This document shows, piece by piece, positions 42,006 to 55,563 of a stretch of 64,000 nucleotides of DNA. This stretch comes from Spirogloea muscicola. Taxonomy: Eukaryota > Streptophyta > Zygnematophyceae > Spirogloeales > Spirogloeaceae. Both the position numbers and the translations under genes were made by a program. Each line of letters opens with the position of its first letter. Position 1 is the stretch's first letter. Below the pieces are notes generated by a model. That model made no database searches and had not been told where the DNA came from. It worked only from the letters and a program-made list of their open reading frames with translations. The stretch spans positions 672,639 through 736,638 of the forward strand of contig WELB01000016.1 of assembly GCA_009602725.1 (NCBI GenBank). The letters are read 5' to 3'.

Positions 42006-42229
42006 GTGATACTTAGCTGCTTTGTGTCTTGTTGTGCTTGATTTTCTTTGCGCTTCCTCTGGCACCCTTCTCGTACTTTATTAATTCTTTTTTGGGCTGG
42101 CTTTTCCAGCCCCTATGCTCAATGGGCGAGCCCTTTCTCTTCCAAAGTTCGTAACTACTGAGTGGTCCATCCTCCCCCGTTCTGCCATAGCCTCTTCAGG
42201 CCCCGCAGTCGCTGCTTAGCTCGTAGTTT

Positions 42230-42350
42230 GGCCCCTTCGAACCTTGTCAATTCTTTTCGGGCTGGCTTCTCACTCTCCTCTCTCTCTCTCTCTCTCCCTC
42301 TCACAGCCCCTGCCCCCATTGGGAGAGCCACTTCTTCTTTCTCTTCCAAA
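42230..42350 (+). mobile_element. LINE 3'-UTR module with a CT expansion
   Basis: CCCCTTCGAACCTTGTCAATTCTTTTCGGGCTGGCTTCTCA is interrupted by a (CT)n run (42274-42300) before resuming with CACAGCCCCTGCCCCCATTGGGAGAGCCACTTCTT. Confidence 0.65.
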
Positions 42351-42379
42351 GGGGGCGGGGGCTGTGAATGGCAGTTACA

Positions 42380-42530
42380 ACTAGTGCAAAGAGAGAAGGC
42401 GCGCGGTGCGCATGAATTTGTAAGAGAGGCCAATTCTTGCCATACAACTGTCCTGGTAACGGGGTAATGAGTTGGTAACGGGGTAATGAGTTGGCTGTGA
42501 GTGGCTGTTACTAGTGCAAAGAGAGATAAG
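42380..42530 (+). repeat. Short tandem duplications around GTAACGGGGTAATGAGTTGG
   Basis: GGTAACGGGGTAATGAGTTGG occurs twice in a row (42454-42492), flanked by two copies of ACTAGTGCAAAGAGAGA (42389 and 42512). A diverged relative is at 41240-41295. Probably LINE-terminal or target-site duplications. Confidence 0.65.
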
Positions 42531-43190
42531 CGGGGGGGGTTGCGCACCTGAGTGGGGATAGGGCGCGCCGTTGCGGAGCCGCCGCCGCTCGTCTCGGGCC
42601 CGCTTCAGCAAGTAGACAGACAAGTGGGGCCGGGAAGGAACGGCGCTTCCAGTATAAGGCAGTGGCTGCGGAAGGCCAGCCCAAGGGCCCCGTCTCGCCG
42701 TCTCGTCAGCTTGAGCCCAGCAGTGGCGCCAGTCCCCCCCGGCGCCCCGCGCATCAGCTCCGCGCCTCGCCCGCCGCCGCCGCTCGCGGCGGCCCCGGNC
42801 GGCGTCGATGCCGGGCGCTGGTCATCGCAGGCACCGCGAGAAGGCCTCCGCGCAAGGCGGCGCCGCGCCCGCGTGAGGTGCCCCGCCCCGGCTGCGTCGG
42901 CCTCTGACGCCACTTGGCGCCGCCGCTGATCGCTGAACCAGTCGAGAGCCGAGCGCTGAGCGCCTCCGACGCCGTTGACGGCGCAGTGACGCCGCCGCCG
43001 CCGCCACCGCCACCGCCGCCAGCACCGGCAGCAGCGCCGCCAAGCCCACAAGCGGCTCGCCTCGTCGCCTGCCTGACGAGGAGGCTCAGCCGCCAGACTA
43101 GCCAGCGTGAGCGCCTACGTCCGACCTCTGCATGGAAGCCAGTGGCGTCTGAGATGGGTATGCAGTCCCTCCGTGGCGCTCGCTGCGGAG
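42531..43190 (+). other. Upstream region of the tail-anchored protein gene
   Basis: GC-rich, with an antisense LINE module fragment (AAGGCCAGCCCAAGGG, 42673) and an N at 42799. A CCG run at 42988-43022 encodes polyproline in an antisense-free frame but has no conserved context. Likely the promoter and 5' UTR of the gene starting at 43191. Confidence 0.35.
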
Positions 43191-44861
43191 ATGGGCTCCG
43201 ACGCTGCCGCTGCTCAGGCCCGTCTGACCATGCGCAGGCCCGCCGAAGACATGGGTTCACAAGACGGCCACGAGAACGGAGCGACGGACCGCAGGGAAGC
43301 AGCGGACGGCAATGGCGCCGTGCACAGTGACCGGGGCGCTGCTGCCGGCGACGACAACACCCCGCAAGCCGCAGACGGGCGGGTCACCATCTTCAGCAAT
43401 AAGTCCGCCGGTGCGAACGGCATGCATGAGGTGGGTGAGCTCCGCCGTCTCCTCTCTGCTTGTGCTGGGGCTGCCACAGCCGCTGCTTCTGTGTTGAGCC
43501 GGCCAGACCACGTTCGTGGACGTGTACCGGTCAACGAGTGCCATGCACATGGCAAGTACATGACGGCTTGCAAGACCTACTTCTGGCAGAACAATGGCTT
43601 GCAGGAGCAGCCGTCACCTGGGGAAAGCTCAGAGGGCAATGGGATTGTGTTAGACAACGATGCCCACAAGGCTGACTCCCAACGGGACAGGGAGGCGACG
43701 GCACGCGAGGTACCAGTTTGGGCTTGACAATATCATCAAGCGTCTCTACTACTTCTTGGTAATTTTGCAGCTCAGTTGACGTCAGTCTGTGGCTCTGAAG
43801 CATCGCCGTCATTGTCTGGCGAGCTCGTGTACACCCTCTGAGGCTGCTTGACTTTGCAGGAGAAGCTTGGCTCGGAGATGGAGTCAGCAAAAGCACGGGC
43901 AGACGCAGCGGAGGAGCAGCTGGCGCAGCTGAAAAGCGAGCTGACATCTGCCAAGGAGGACCTCACAACAGAGTCAGAGTCCAGGTCAAAGCTGCAGTCC
44001 AAAGTGCAGTCTCTGGAGGAGGAGTGTCGCTGCTTGACTGAGGTACAGTAGCCCAACAGAGTCCATTGTACTGATATACATACTTTCTTCCCCCTTGTTG
44101 AGAGCCAAGCAGTGTGCATATTGCTGTGTGCCTGCTGTCTATGAATGCTCTTCTTTGCGTGCTGCCTCGGTGTGCTGCGGAGGCCCAGCTAGCCTGCTTA
44201 TGTCGTGCAACTCGGACAAATTCGGGTCTGTTGGGACATTTCTCGTTTAGCACCTGCGTGATCAATTGGGCAGCTCCTGCTATTGCAGAACCTCTCGAAA
44301 GCGCAGGGAGCAGCAGATGCGCAGGTCCAGACGGCCCAGAAGGATCTGCAGACTGCTGAGAAAAGGTTTGGCTCTCTGGGTCACTCGTGTCGCCCTAGCG
44401 GGCCCTATCCTGCTTACATTCAGTGCCAGGACTGGCACGATGTGTGCTCTGCTTGCCAGCCCTGTTGCACAGATTGTTCTGCAGGCTGACCAAGGGTGCA
44501 AGGGGACTCTTTGGCTCGCTTGCCCAGGATTGTGGAGCTGACAGAGAAGGTGGCAGCCATCAACAAGGACTTGTCAAACATGGTAAGCCGCGTGTCGGCA
44601 CTTGAGACGCAGGAGCAGCACATGCTGGCGGAGGTGGCGAAGCTTGCAAAGGTTGGCGCGGCCAAGAGCGAGGAGGCTGCCGAGGCCACCCGGCAGGTGG
44701 CGCAGCTGCGGGCCACCAATGAGGGCCTGGAGAAGCAGCTTGCTGCAGTCAAGGGCGCCGGCAGTGACAAGCCTGAGGCCTGGTCGCATATGCTGATCAC
44801 GGTATCTGCAGCTGTCAGCGTTGTCGCACTCACAGTCTACATCTTGTCCAAGAAGAGCTGA
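43191..44861 (+). CDS. Tail-anchored coiled-coil membrane protein
   Basis: Exons 43191-43430, 43605-43709, 43860-44042, 44289-44365 and 44528-44861 join in phase (0, 0, 0, 2) to about 312 residues. Exon ends are mostly GAG|GT and starts follow TTGCAG or CCCAG. The N-terminal 115 residues are polar and low-complexity. Residues about 116-280 are predicted coiled coil by heptad-like EKLGSEMESAKARADAAEEQ and EKVAAINKDLSNM segments. A single hydrophobic helix (LITVSAAVSVVALTVYIL) ends five residues before the stop and is followed by Lys-Lys-Ser. That is a classic tail anchor, inserted after translation into ER, outer organelle or nuclear-envelope membrane with the N-terminus in the cytosol. It resembles plant WIT-type proteins in architecture only. 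Intron 1 (174 nt, a multiple of 3, no stop) could be retained. Confidence 0.75.
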
Positions 44862-45605
44862 GTGCCGTTTCTGGAGTCTGGAGGCGCCTTGGCTAGCACC
44901 CATGTGCCGAGACGCAGTGGAGTGCAGGCGCGGTCAATGGACGCTTTTTTTTGGAATGGCCTGTAGAGGCTCCCTGCGACCTACCTTAGGTGGTGGGTTA
45001 CCAGCAGCAGGAATACATCAGAAGTGGTTTGTCTTGTGCAAATTGCTTAACACGTAGCTTGTAATGGGCAGTGGTTCTGCACGTAGCTTGTACGGGGCAG
45101 CAGTGGTGCCACCTCAGGGGCGCTGCTTCTGTTGGCCACTTGCGCCAGCAGTAGATTAGGTGGTCTCGCTCAATCGCTGCGCAGTGCCTCACTGTGTAGG
45201 GGTTTGCTCCAAAACCCCCAACGACCGAAGCCAACAAGGACCTGCTAATTCCTGACTATGTCTACCGGGGTGGGTTCACAACGCTGACGTAATACTCTTG
45301 TTCAGCCAAAATCACATCAGCTGAGAAGCTTTCAGCCAGGCCCACACAGTGATGCAGATAAGTCACCCGCTCAAGTGAGTAAGGACTGCCAGCACGGACG
45401 GCTTCAGAAAAGGGAAACGGCTGTTTCTCTTCATGCTCCATAACCAATCTGCACAAGAGGCGGCTTGACGACAATATAATTATTCAGCCACTACTCGAGC
45501 CCCTGCTCTTCGACAAGACATGTGATACTGTGGAGTGCAGTTTGTGTGTCTTTGAGAAGCAAAGGCAGCTGTCTCGTTAGCAGAACGGTCTTAAGATGAG
45601 AAGCA
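44862..45605. other. 3' flank of the tail-anchored gene
   Basis: Probably the 3' UTR at first. A TGTAA pentamer at 45060-45064, the usual polyadenylation signal in many chlorophytes, lies about 200 bases after the stop. The rest has no recognised feature. Confidence 0.35.
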
Positions 45606-45609
45606 AGGA

Positions 45610-46045
45610 TGGCTGTCATTAGCAGAAGTGATCAGCAACAAGACCCATCCACAATGTTCCTCACACCTCCATGCTGTATCATGAACAATTTTACCATTCA
45701 ATTTACGAACAGCAGTTCTCGGTTGCCTCGTGTACCTTCTAGAGACATGCCACGTGTTTCAACAGCATCGAGTATCAAACACCTTGCGCCCGCCCGTCAA
45801 CTTGCAGGCAAGAGCCGGAAGCTCAGCTAAGGGTAGCTCCTACAAGGAAATCGTGACTGACAAGCCCGAGACACATTCTAATTTGTTGGGCCGCAAGGGA
45901 TAGCAAAGACGAGGGAGCCTACTCTTCAATTGGGTCAGCACCTTGACAGCGCGCTCGATAGCCGCTCGTCAATATGCCCTGAATCTCAAAGTGCTTGAGT
46001 GCGAGCAACACCTCTGTGTCTGAGCCCTAAGCTTTCCAAGCCTTT
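45610..46045 (+). repeat. Diverged dispersed repeat (copy 2 of 2)
   Basis: Counterpart of 5540-6010; see shared strings at 45770-45880. No coding signal. Confidence 0.5.
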
Positions 46046-46054
46046 CCATCAGCC

Positions 46055-46340
46055 GCGCCAAGGTATGCACTTGGGCACCAGCCTCTCGGCAGCAACGTTT
46101 TGTGAGAATCAAAACGACTCGAATTGCTCCAGCCAAGCAGTAGCCTTAGATGCATAAGGTTAGAGGTTTTCACATTATGGCCTGCAGGGCAATACCTATG
46201 GGACGTCTTTCCGGCCTCGTCAAGCGGCACATAACCAGGACAACTAAGCATGATGAGAGAAGCAAATATCAGGTTGGTGCAACGGTGGAAGCAAGACCAC
46301 AAGGTGCTACTCGGCGTGTTTGCTCTGAGGTACGGAGCTC
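46055..46340 (-). pseudogene. Outlying copy of the TPX2-like 3' flank
   Basis: GGGCACCAGCCTCTCGGCAGC, GACGTCTTTCCGGCCTCGTCAAGCGGCAC and GCAAGACCACAAGGTGCTACT match 37515-37750 and 17865-18105 in the same (minus-gene) orientation. It is a sixth location of this repeat, outside the main array, and abuts a LINE fragment at 46340. Confidence 0.65.
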
Positions 46341-46745
46341 TGGACAATTGACAAGGTTCGAAGGGGCCAAACTACGAGCTAAGCAGCGAAAGGCGGTCCG
46401 GAGCTTCACGGCGTTGTTCGCATTTTTTACGTCGACGGCCAGTACCAGCCACCCCAGGTGTTGGTCCAAGGTTGCACGGACCGTGGACCACGGCCTCGCC
46501 CCCACTCCGCAGCCCCGCGCCGTATTGATGTGGCGCCAGGTGGTGCCCCGCATGCTGCTGCCAGAGAACGCGGCTCACCAGGCGGTTGAGGAATCCTTAA
46601 TGGCAATGGGCCTGACTCCCCCGCTCGGCTTGTCGAGGGCGCGCAGCGTGCTGGTGCACAGTCGCGGATGCTGGCTGGCACATTGTCCCGGGCCTGATGC
46701 TGGCAGATCTGCAGCAGCGCGTTGAAGTCCGCAGCCTCTCCCTCG
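46340..46745 (-). pseudogene. LINE RT fragment joined to its 3' UTR, minus strand
   Basis: The minus-strand frames give a GVGARPWSTVRATLDQHLG segment and LVLAVDVKNANNAV, an RT motif A in which the usual F-N context is altered. Directly downstream comes 3'-UTR text (reverse complement of GACAAGGTTCGAAGGGGCCAAACTACGAGCTAAGCAGCG), so the rest of the element is deleted. Its 5' side meets the mitochondrial segment. Confidence 0.65.
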
Positions 46746-46757
46746 AGGAAGATCATA

Positions 46758-46831
46758 TCAAGGTGACAGGATTCGAACCTATGGCCTTCTGTACCCAAAA
46801 CAGATGCGCTACCAAGCTGCGCTACACCTTG
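46758..46831 (-). tRNA. trnP: Mitochondrial-type tRNA-Pro (UGG), nuclear copy
   Basis: The minus strand folds into a complete 74-nt tRNA: acceptor stem CAAGGTG/CACCTTG (7 of 7 pairs), D stem GCGC/GCGC, anticodon stem TCTGT/ACAGA with loop TTTGGGT (anticodon TGG), T stem with one T-G pair and loop TTCGAAT, discriminator A. The sequence is of the plant-mitochondrial trnP type. It lies beside mitochondrial cob sequence within LINE fragments, so it is interpreted as nuclear mitochondrial DNA rather than an active nuclear gene. Confidence 0.9.
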
Positions 46832-46907
46832 CCTTGTTATCGCGTTATCGCGTTATCGCGTTATCGACAAGATGACGCGATGACAAGATTTGCTATTTTG
46901 CTATTTG
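46832..46907. repeat. Short TTATCGCG repeats between trnP and cob
   Basis: Three TTATCGCG units followed by TTATCGACAAGATGACGCGATGACAAG, with partial inverted symmetry. It resembles the short dispersed repeats of algal mitochondrial intergenic regions; its origin is not certain. Confidence 0.6.
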
Positions 46908-47312
46908 CAAATGAGTTTTTGGGGAGCTACTGTAATTACTAGTTTAGCTAGTGCAATTCCTGTAGTGGGAGACAGTATTGTTACTTGGTTATGGGGAGGA
47001 TTCTCCGTGGACAATGCAACACTAAATCGTTTCTTTAGTCTTCACTACTTGATGCCCTTTTTAATTGCAGGCGTAAGTATTTTGCATATTGCTGCATTGC
47101 ACCAATATGGCTCTAACAATCCTTTAGGCATTAATCCTTCAGTGGATAAAATTGCTTTTTATCCTTACTTTTATGTAAAGGACCTTGTAGGTTGGGTAGC
47201 TTTTGCTATATTCTTTTCCATTTTTATTTTCTATGCACCAAATGTGCTAGGACACCCTGATAATTATATACCAGCTAATCCTATGTCAACTCCTGCTCAC
47301 ATTGTACCAGAA
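46908..47312 (+). pseudogene. cob: Internal fragment of mitochondrial cytochrome b (NUMT)
   Basis: 135 codons without a stop, from [18 protein letters not shown] to PAHIVPE, roughly the middle third of cytochrome b. Both His residues of one haem-binding helix are present ([12 protein letters not shown]... [17 protein letters not shown]). The fragment ends inside the PEWY quinol-site motif: after PE the sequence becomes LINE. It is AT-rich in a GC-rich neighbourhood, Trp is TGG, and the absence of decay suggests recent transfer. It lacks start, N-terminal helices and C-terminus, so it cannot make cytochrome b. It is not plastid petB, because [13 protein letters not shown] and [10 protein letters not shown] are mitochondrial/bacterial cyt b features. 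Confidence 0.92.
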
Positions 47313-47600
47313 TTCCCTGCAGCAAGCAACTCTGACTTGATGTTGCTCACTCGCTGGTACTGAACTTCCATCTGCATCGTCTCGTGTTTTGTGGTGTAGT
47401 CCTTTTTCGGCACCTTTTTCCTTTGGCTTTGGACATTGTCCATTCTTTTTGGGCTGGCTTTGCCAGCCCCTCTTCTCTATGGGCGAGCAATTTCGTCTTC
47501 GGCTGGCCTTCTAGGCTTGCCTTTCAAAGCCATTGCCCCCTTGGAAAAGCCTCTATCGTTTCGGCTGCTCGACAGGTTCCAAGTTGCAGGTGTCACTAGA
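47313..47600 (+). mobile_element. LINE 3' tail fused in frame to cob
   Basis: Directly after the cob codon for E the sequence reads TTCCCTGCAGCAAGCAACTC, encoding [13 protein letters not shown]-stop (stop 47361-47363). This corresponds to CTTCCTGCAGCGAGCTACTC and SYSNLMLLTRGY at 10247-10300. The 3' UTR hairpin (TTTTTGGGCTGGCTTTGCCAGCCCC, 47446-47470) and ATGGGCGAGCAA follow. The cob fragment and LINE tail therefore form one continuous open frame. Confidence 0.8.
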
Positions 47601-48147
47601 GGTTATTGTGAGGCTATCTGGATTAGTAGTAGGAGCCACTTGCTTCACGTGCTGATAGCTTCCGGCCCCATGGACGTTGAGGAATGCAGAGAAGTATTAG
47701 GCACGCCATCCCTGCGCCTTGAACGACTTGCAAATATAGATGACCTTTTAGATTCTTCATGCTGCAATACCTTGACTTGCACCAGATGTCCAAGTTGTCA
47801 AACAGCATGGCCAACTAATGGCCATTGTAATTCACCTACTACATTTAATGCATTAGGCTTAAAATGTATCTTGGTCGCCTCACCAGCTATAAAAGAACCC
47901 ACTCTTTCAGCGGGTTCCTTCCGAAGCGGTTTTCCTTGTTTACTCGTACACTATTTGTTGATATGCTTCCCTCTTCTTTCATCAATGTGATGGCTAAGAA
48001 GAGAGACATTCATAATCTCTGCTGCGTAACCCCACAATTGCCGCTTGCCTCTATTTCACGAGCCGCCACTCCATGAGCAAGCGACAATGTAGACCCACAT
48101 GTAGGATTTCACAGAGCGCCCTTCTAAAGACCATGAGTCAAGATTGG
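47601..48147. other. AT-rich stretch before the DDM1 3' end
   Basis: No family recognised. 47640-47880 is distinctly AT-rich and could be more transferred organelle DNA, but I could not match it to an organelle gene. The last part is likely the 3' UTR of the minus-strand gene ending at 48148. Confidence 0.3.
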
Positions 48148-53313
<5,166 letters not shown>

Positions 53314-53542
53314 GGGGGGCCTGGCCTGCAGCCTCGGCCACCCAGCAGAGCTCGGAGGGACGGCGCCGCGGCGGAGCTGGGGATGGAGGGAGGCTGGGCG
53401 TGGCGCGAGCAGGGGCCTGGCTGGAGGAGGGAGGGAGGAGGGGGGGAGGAGGGGGGCAGGCACCGCCGTGGCGCAGCCTGGGGGGGCGGACCGCGGAGCA
53501 GCCCCTGTTCGCGCGCTTTTCCGCCTTCCCGCGGCCCCCATC

Positions 53543-53556
53543 TTTTGGCGGGAAAA
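53543..53556. promoter_or_regulatory. E2F-type binding site upstream of DDM1
   Basis: TTTTGGCGGGAAAA, an exact match to the E2F consensus TTTSSCGC in both orientations, 230 bases upstream of the ATG. E2F controls S-phase genes, and LSH/HELLS-type remodellers are known E2F targets in animals. Cell-cycle regulation here is an inference from the site. Confidence 0.7.
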
Positions 53557-53574
53557 TCGCAGTGTGAACTGAGT

Positions 53575-54340
53575 GACTGAGGGCCTGAGTGGCCAAGTAC
53601 GGAGGCAAGCTCGTCGACTGATGTGTACATCACCTGCTGAGCTGACCCGCTCAGTAACCACGAGTTCAGCGCGTAGAGGTTCGCCAACCGATGCCCAAAC
53701 ACGGGACGGCAATCGACAAGCCCTTGTGCCACCAGCTGAAGCTCGACCAGCTTTCCGGTGCAGATCATGACCCTGAGCTCGCTGCAGAGAGGCCGGCACA
53801 CGACGCCGCAAAGACGACGGATAGGCTGCCGGCATGCCCATCTCGGGTGGAAGCGGATCCTCACGCCTTATGTCCCAACTTTGCGATGTTCTCAAGTAGG
53901 GCATGCGAACGAGGACCCATGCAGCCAAAGATGTCAACTGCGGCTGATAGGAGGTGATCGAGTAGTGCTGCGGCTTTCTCTGCTCTGCACTTCCCACTGC
54001 GTGTCCAGCAATGGGGGCCGATGCTGAATTCTTGTACGCCGCCGTCGCAACCACATTGATCAAGGGTCGTGGAGCTCCCCAGGTCATACACCTACAATGT
54101 CCAAGGTGCGACAGCAATGGCATCCCTGATCGTCCGTGGTGATGGCCATAACGTTGTCCACCTCCGCGATAGCGCGGTAGCCGCCGTCACGCATCAAGTC
54201 TGGGCATCCCGTGGTAGATTGCGAGTGCCCACCACTTCGAGGGCCAGTGGGACATCGCAGCATGTGCGTAGCGTGGTCTCCGCCCTCCGCACTTCCTTTC
54301 GTCGGAGCAGCGCGGCTCGCCACCCTCCACATGTCACGCT
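53575..54340 (-). mobile_element. 5'-truncated LINE: endonuclease and 3' UTR
   Basis: The minus-strand frame 54332-54084 has ATHMLRCPTGP and LMRDGGYRAIAEVDNVMAIT. A second frame (54123 on) has APRPLINVVATAAYK (nuclease core with its Asp replaced by Asn) and AEQRKPQHYS. The tail GTTACTGAGCGGGTCAGC at about 53640-53660 matches the subfamily of the LINE at 960-5060. It ends about 20 bases from the E2F site of DDM1, so it sits at the edge of that promoter. Confidence 0.7.
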
Positions 54341-55560
54341 GGCCTGCTCCACGGCCTCTGCGCCCTCGGTGGCGCCCCTCCTCTCTGTGACAAGGACGCC
54401 CCCGTCAAGGGTGGGATCCAGCCCTGTGCATACCACAAAGCAGCGGCTTCTCCAAGCGGCAGAGCGCCTCACCGCTGGCTCTGGCATCGTCCAAGCGTGC
54501 TTCCCTTGTTGACAGTTAGCCACCTGGCCACTAATTGCAGCACCGTGTTGACTTGCCGATATCTGCATTGCAATTTTCCCGCAGGCATCGCACATTTGTC
54601 TAGGCTAGTGTTCCTCATTGGCAATCCTTTGCTGAGTTATTTTGCTACTAAGTGCAGAACAACTCAGGGAGTTGCTTTGCACTTCGCAATGATTGGAAGC
54701 TGACACTGACTTTAAGTCAGTCCGGCCAACACTGTTCATGAGGTGATCTGTGGGCATATATTTAAGAACATATGGCAGACCTTTCACCAACTACACTAAG
54801 CTGTCCCTTCTTCCACTCGCCAATGGAGAACATTAGATGTAAGCTGCAATACCCGGTGCCCTTTGGTGCCCCACCTGGGGCCAGCTCCTTATCTCGCACC
54901 CAGAGGGCTTGCTCAATGTGGCACCCATAGCAGCCGCTACAGAAAGCACGACCAATGAAGACCCGCAGAGGTGCATGCATGTTGGCCTAACGAGAGAAAA
55001 TTAAGTTGTACGCAAAAACCTTGAACCTCCAGTGGAAAGGCAATATGCATCCCTGATGGCACCGTAGGCTGCCAGGTCAACCACACAAGCGGCGCCTGAC
55101 ATATTGTATCCAATTTGGGGGCTGCTGGCACTGAGCAGTTGTTTACCCTTCGGGGCATTTATGCCTGAGGGGCTCCACCGACTCATGTAAGCTGGACAGG
55201 TCAAGGCCATCTCAATAATCGCATGCTGAGGACCCGCTCTGAACCTCAATGCACATCTGTCCTGTTTCAATACCAAGGTGTCTGTCCTGAGCTGCACTAG
55301 TCAGCGCTGGGCCATCTATGGCCCGGTCGCCGCGCACGCTGGCCGCCGTTGCTGAGTCCTGCTCAACACTGGCGGGCGTGCTCCAATAATGGTTAGATAC
55401 ACAAGAAGGAGCGGGCCATAGGCAGCTCTGATCCTGTAGCTGCCTCAGCCGCTTCCCCCTGGCGGAGGAGAGAGAAAACAGGGAGAAGGGCAAAAGGAGG
55501 GAGAGGTATCTACCTCCGCTGCTGCGGAACGAGCAGGCCAAGGCAGCACTGCGCCGCGGG
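54341..55560. other. Intergenic region between LINE tail and sigma factor gene
   Basis: Two minus-strand open frames (55297-55001 and 54980-54762) have protein-like composition (GAACVVDLAAYGAIRDAY; IEQALWVRDKELAPGGAPKG), but no family, start or splice sites could be fixed. They may be part of the sigma factor 3' UTR or a small unrecognised gene. The remainder has no feature. Confidence 0.3.
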
Positions 55561-55563
55561 GTC

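Larger units (their letters stand above)
39900..42150 (+). mobile_element. RLE-type LINE, 5'-truncated in the RT, with two nested insertions
   Basis: The host element reads RT (39903-40472), Cys/His cluster (40690-40880) and endonuclease plus C-terminus (41516-42005), then a 3' UTR with the TTTTTTGGGCTGGCTTTTCCAGCCCC hairpin (42088-42113). It is interrupted by a minus-strand LINE tail (about 40475-40685) and by another minus-strand insertion (about 40885-41510). Removing both restores the domain order. It is the best-preserved RLE element here. Confidence 0.75.

Noticed and set aside
42914-43330. Proline-rich protein upstream of the tail-anchored gene
   Set aside because: The frame comes from a CCG run and overlaps the better-supported exon in another frame; no conserved segment.
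46890-47363. Plastid petB/petD (cytochrome b6/subunit IV) identity for the AT-rich frame
   Set aside because: The order [13 protein letters not shown], two-His helix, [17 protein letters not shown] is that of long mitochondrial cytochrome b, not of the split plastid proteins, and the adjacent tRNA is of mitochondrial type.
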